This document shows positions 61,814 through 64,000 of a stretch of DNA of 64,000 nucleotides, one piece after another. Each line of letters starts with the position of its first letter. The first letter of the stretch is position 1. The translations under genes were made by a program, and so were the position numbers. Source of the stretch: JALYXI01 sp963716685 (GTDB taxonomy: Bacteria; Acidobacteriota; Terriglobia; Bryobacterales; Bryobacteraceae). A model generated the notes under the pieces. The model was given only the letters and a program-made list of their open reading frames with translations, was not told the origin of the DNA and searched no databases. Location: the NCBI GenBank assembly GCA_963716685.1, contig CAVQTR010000003.1:1426001-1490000 (forward strand), given 5' to 3'.

Positions 61814-63013
61814 TCAGCCTGCTGAGCAGGAGTTGATCTTGGTCTTCTTCACTTTTACGTTCACCGATAAGTAGGTCAAGCCAGGAATCAGGTCGCCTAC
61901 CATCTCCGGCGTAACATCCAGATCGTCCGCGTCTTTCGGAACCAGAAAGCCGTTCATGATCTTGAACTTGGTGAGCTGGTCCTTCATCAACGGCGCCTGC
62001 TCACGCGGAATCACGATGTAATCGCCCCCGCGCAGCGGCAACGGATTGCTGAGCGCGTCCATAGCCACCGCGGTGGCGGCAATGTCGATCGGCGGACTCT
62101 GGATCAGAATCTGCTGATTGCCTCCCTGCAGCTGCATATTCGCGACAATGGCGCGGACGGCCGACAACGCCGGCGCCGCCAGCAGAGAAAGCGAAAGCAG
62201 CGGCGCATACGCTGCTGACGAACCGTCGGCGGAGGTAAGCGCCGCAATGAACTGGCCGAAAGCCGACTTTCTGGGATCTTTAACAAAAGCCGAAAACGCG
62301 ACTTTTCCGGCGCCGTTCGGCAGGGGCAAAGACTGCGCCTGTTTGGCTGTCTGCAGCGCAATCGCCGCTCCGGCCTGCGCGCCTTTTCCTCCACCGCCGG
62401 ATTGCAGAAAGCTCTTCGCTCCGGTTTTGGGTTTGCCTCCCGAAGCATCGCTGCCCTTCGAATCCTTCTTACTCTTGCCGGACGTGCCCGGAAAGAAGGC
62501 GCTGAACACCGACGAAGCCAGTTGCAGCAGCGCTTCCGGTTCGGAATTTGCGGACGCCGCTTTAGCGGTCTGCTGCGCCTGTTGCAGCTCCAGATAAATG
62601 CCGCCGGACGTATAGTTCGAAAAGTGCACCTGATCCGCTGAGTTCAAACGCAGCCGCTGCATCTGCATACTCACCTGCGCATCGCCCGCGTCCAGCAGAA
62701 ATGACTTCTGCAACTGGCTTGCCTGAAGCAGAGCTTTCTCGCCCTCGTGATAATGCAGGAAGATCGGTTCGCGAGCGAAATCGACCGTTGATCCAGGTCC
62801 GCTGTTTTTTCCTCCGGAACCGCCGCGCGTCATCGCGCCCGACGTGGGTATCTCGCTGTGCGAGAGCCCCATGCCCCGCGTCCAGAAATCCAAAGCGGCC
62901 GGGTCCTGTGGCTGCGAAGAGACAGCGCCCGTCGCGGGTAACTCACCGGCTTCCAGCAGCGCGAGGATCGCAAGTGGCGTGCCGAACAGAAAGTCGCGGC
63001 GCTCGGACGGCAT
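61814..63013 (-). CDS. Tat-signal protein of unknown family
   Basis: 399 residues. A strong GGAGG lies 6 nt before ATG 63013. The N-terminus MPSERRDFLFGTPLAILALLEAG has a twin-arginine motif (RR at 5-6, FL at 8-9). Residues 45-150 contain FLHYHEGEKALLQASQLQKSFLLDAGDAQVSMQMQRLRLNSADQVHF. Then come a Lys/Gly/Ser-rich low-complexity stretch (about 170-215) and a C-terminal part with a hydrophobic patch (LLSLSLLAAPALSAVRAIVANMQLQ) and LPLRGGDYIVIPREQAPLMKDQL. I do not recognise the family. It lies between the caspase/DUF4384-like gene and an Oar receptor on one strand, so it may be cotranscribed with them. Confidence 0.6.
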   Translation of the reverse strand: MPSERRDFLFGTPLAILALLEAGELPATGAVSSQPQDPAALDFWTRGMGLSHSEIPTSGAMTRGGSGGKNSGPGSTVDFAREPIFLHYHEGEKALLQASQLQKSFLLDAGDAQVSMQMQRLRLNSADQVHFSNYTSGGIYLELQQAQQTAKAASANSEPEALLQLASSVFSAFFPGTSGKSKKDSKGSDASGGKPKTGAKSFLQSGGGGKGAQAGAAIALQTAKQAQSLPLPNGAGKVAFSAFVKDPRKSAFGQFIAALTSADGSSAAYAPLLSLSLLAAPALSAVRAIVANMQLQGGNQQILIQSPPIDIAATAVAMDALSNPLPLRGGDYIVIPREQAPLMKDQLTKFKIMNGFLVPKDADDLDVTPEMVGDLIPGLTYLSVNVKVKKTKINSCSAG

Positions 63014-63061
63014 CTGAAACCTCCTGACGAATGATCTTCAGTAGTATAACGGATGATTCAC

Positions 63062-64000
63062 TTATTCGATTTCCGGAGCCCTGCTGCGCAGGAACGCTCG
63101 TTCCACGTCCCACTCCGCGGGCACTCGCATAAATTCCCCGCGCGTGAGCGCCCCTAATCCCGAAAGTAACTCGGCAAGCGGGTCCCGAATCTCGCGCCGG
63201 GCCGTAGTCCGCACTCCATCGAACTCGAAGATATCCGGGTTATCCACCTTTTCCACCGAACTAAGCAGGAAGTAAGTGTCGGTTCCGTATGGCTCATCCA
63301 CTCCGAAGTCGAACTCCTCGTCCCCGCTCACCGGAATGGTGGAGGGCGCCGGCGCCTGCCCTTCGCCTTCCGCTCGCGGCCGGGGAAAGACGTTGTCCTG
63401 ATTGCCGCGGCCTTTCACGGGCCAAACCAGCGTACCCGTTCCATGCTGATCGATGGAAAAAATGTAGACATATCTGGCCGGAACCGGGTGTTGCATCGCC
63501 TTTGATTCTCGTTCGTTCACTCGCAGCAGAACCTTGTAGCGATGGCCTTTGATCACTTCACCGGAAGTGAATTCCCGGCCTGTGCCGAGCTCACGGAATA
63601 CCAGATGATATGGGAACCGTTCCTTTGCGGCGGCGGGCGGGCTGAGCGCCTGCCATTCACGCAGCCGGCCCATGCGGTAAGCCAGCTCGGCTATCTTCTT
63701 ACCTGCTTCGCCAGCGTCCCGCGTCACCACCCAGTCACTGCGCACCGGAAGCGGCATCAGCGTCGCTTTGGCCGGCATGATCCAGGCGTATTCCGGCGCG
63801 CTGTCGGTGATGCGGCCGCGCAGCCAGTAATGCGCATTGGCAGGCGACTTCAACTCCCGAATCCTGCCCTTACCGGAACTGCCGAACGGGAGCGCGTCCA
63901 CCAGCTCCGAAGGCGGCGGAAGCACCACCAGCAATCTGGTGTCGGCGTTCAGTTGCCTGGCAACGTCTGCCGCGCGCGGAGCAGCGCCAAGATCGATTGC
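63062..64000 (-). CDS. C-terminal part of a probable caspase/DUF4384-type protein (5' end outside window)
   Basis: The frame is open to the window edge, so the start is not seen (at least 312 residues). The segment YKVLLRVNERESKAM, then RYVYIFSIDQHGTGTLVWPVKG and FDFGVDEPYGTDTYFLLSS, resembles DUF4384 (surface/secreted domain that often follows a caspase domain in Acidobacteria). The edge sequence ADVARQLNADTRLLVVLPPPSELVDALPF could be the region just after such a protease domain, but no catalytic residues are within view. The family call rests on the C-terminal half only. The stop lies 48 nt from the next gene on this strand. Confidence 0.6.
   Translation of the reverse strand, partial: AIDLGAAPRAADVARQLNADTRLLVVLPPPSELVDALPFGSSGKGRIRELKSPANAHYWLRGRITDSAPEYAWIMPAKATLMPLPVRSDWVVTRDAGEAGKKIAELAYRMGRLREWQALSPPAAAKERFPYHLVFRELGTGREFTSGEVIKGHRYKVLLRVNERESKAMQHPVPARYVYIFSIDQHGTGTLVWPVKGRGNQDNVFPRPRAEGEGQAPAPSTIPVSGDEEFDFGVDEPYGTDTYFLLSSVEKVDNPDIFEFDGVRTTARREIRDPLAELLSGLGALTRGEFMRVPAEWDVERAFLRSRAPEIE

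Overview
The window is high-GC, densely packed bacterial DNA with no gene-free stretch longer than about 160 bp. It carries no tRNA, rRNA, CRISPR array or insertion sequence that I can see. The gene content points to Acidobacteriota of the Solibacter/Bryobacter type. The pointers are a TIGR03437-type C-terminal domain on a secreted beta-propeller protein, two Oar-like TonB-dependent receptors with carboxypeptidase-regulatory plugs, a DUF1501 protein, DUF507, and a caspase/TPR protein. This assignment is inference from gene families, not from a marker gene.

Left third (1-29.5 kb) is mostly metabolism on the + strand. It opens with the tail of a DUF1501 protein and pyruvate dehydrogenase E1 (aceE). 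Next is an exported peroxiredoxin whose peroxidatic residue is encoded by an in-frame TGA followed by a SECIS-like hairpin, so it is probably a selenoprotein missed by normal gene calling. Then come a Tat-exported Gfo/Idh/MocA oxidoreductase and an overlapping run of acyl-CoA dehydrogenase, a MeaB GTPase fused to methylmalonyl-CoA epimerase, MTA phosphorylase and a GT9-like protein. An orphan MlaD protein, a treZ/debranching pair and a Yip1 protein follow. A minus-strand block holds metK, a PfpI amidotransferase, DUF507, an MFS exporter and a YqjM-type reductase. Divergent from it is a four-gene, end-overlapping signalling operon (20.1-24.7 kb): receiver-thioredoxin-reductase fusion, cNMP-binding histidine kinase, UBP-type zinc finger, and a diverged DisA_N/DAC protein. 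CpaA prepilin peptidase, a ROK protein, sthA, deoB and tpiA close the section.

Middle (29.5-41.6 kb, minus strand): nagB, the TIGR03437 propeller protein, the AddB/AddA helicase-nuclease pair and an Oar-like receptor.

Right third (41.6-64 kb): a DUF192 protein and TPR lipoprotein lead into a complete Tad/Flp pilus locus: Flp pilin, a GT-C-like membrane protein, CpaB, CpaC secretin, TadG-like and two TadE-like pseudopilins, CpaE/TadZ, CpaF/TadA, TadB and TadC. The prepilin peptidase it needs is the one at 24.7-25.2 kb. Next are a secreted FecR-caspase-TPR protein and a secreted beta-sandwich repeat protein. On the minus strand lie a second Oar receptor, a Tat-signal protein of unknown family and the C-terminal part of a probable second caspase/DUF4384 protein cut by the window edge.

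Several genes (aceE, the Gfo oxidoreductase, the Yip1 gene, nagB, the DUF192 gene, the secreted repeat gene, one Oar gene) have a -10-like hexamer only 7-10 nt before the start codon and no Shine-Dalgarno sequence, suggesting leaderless transcripts.
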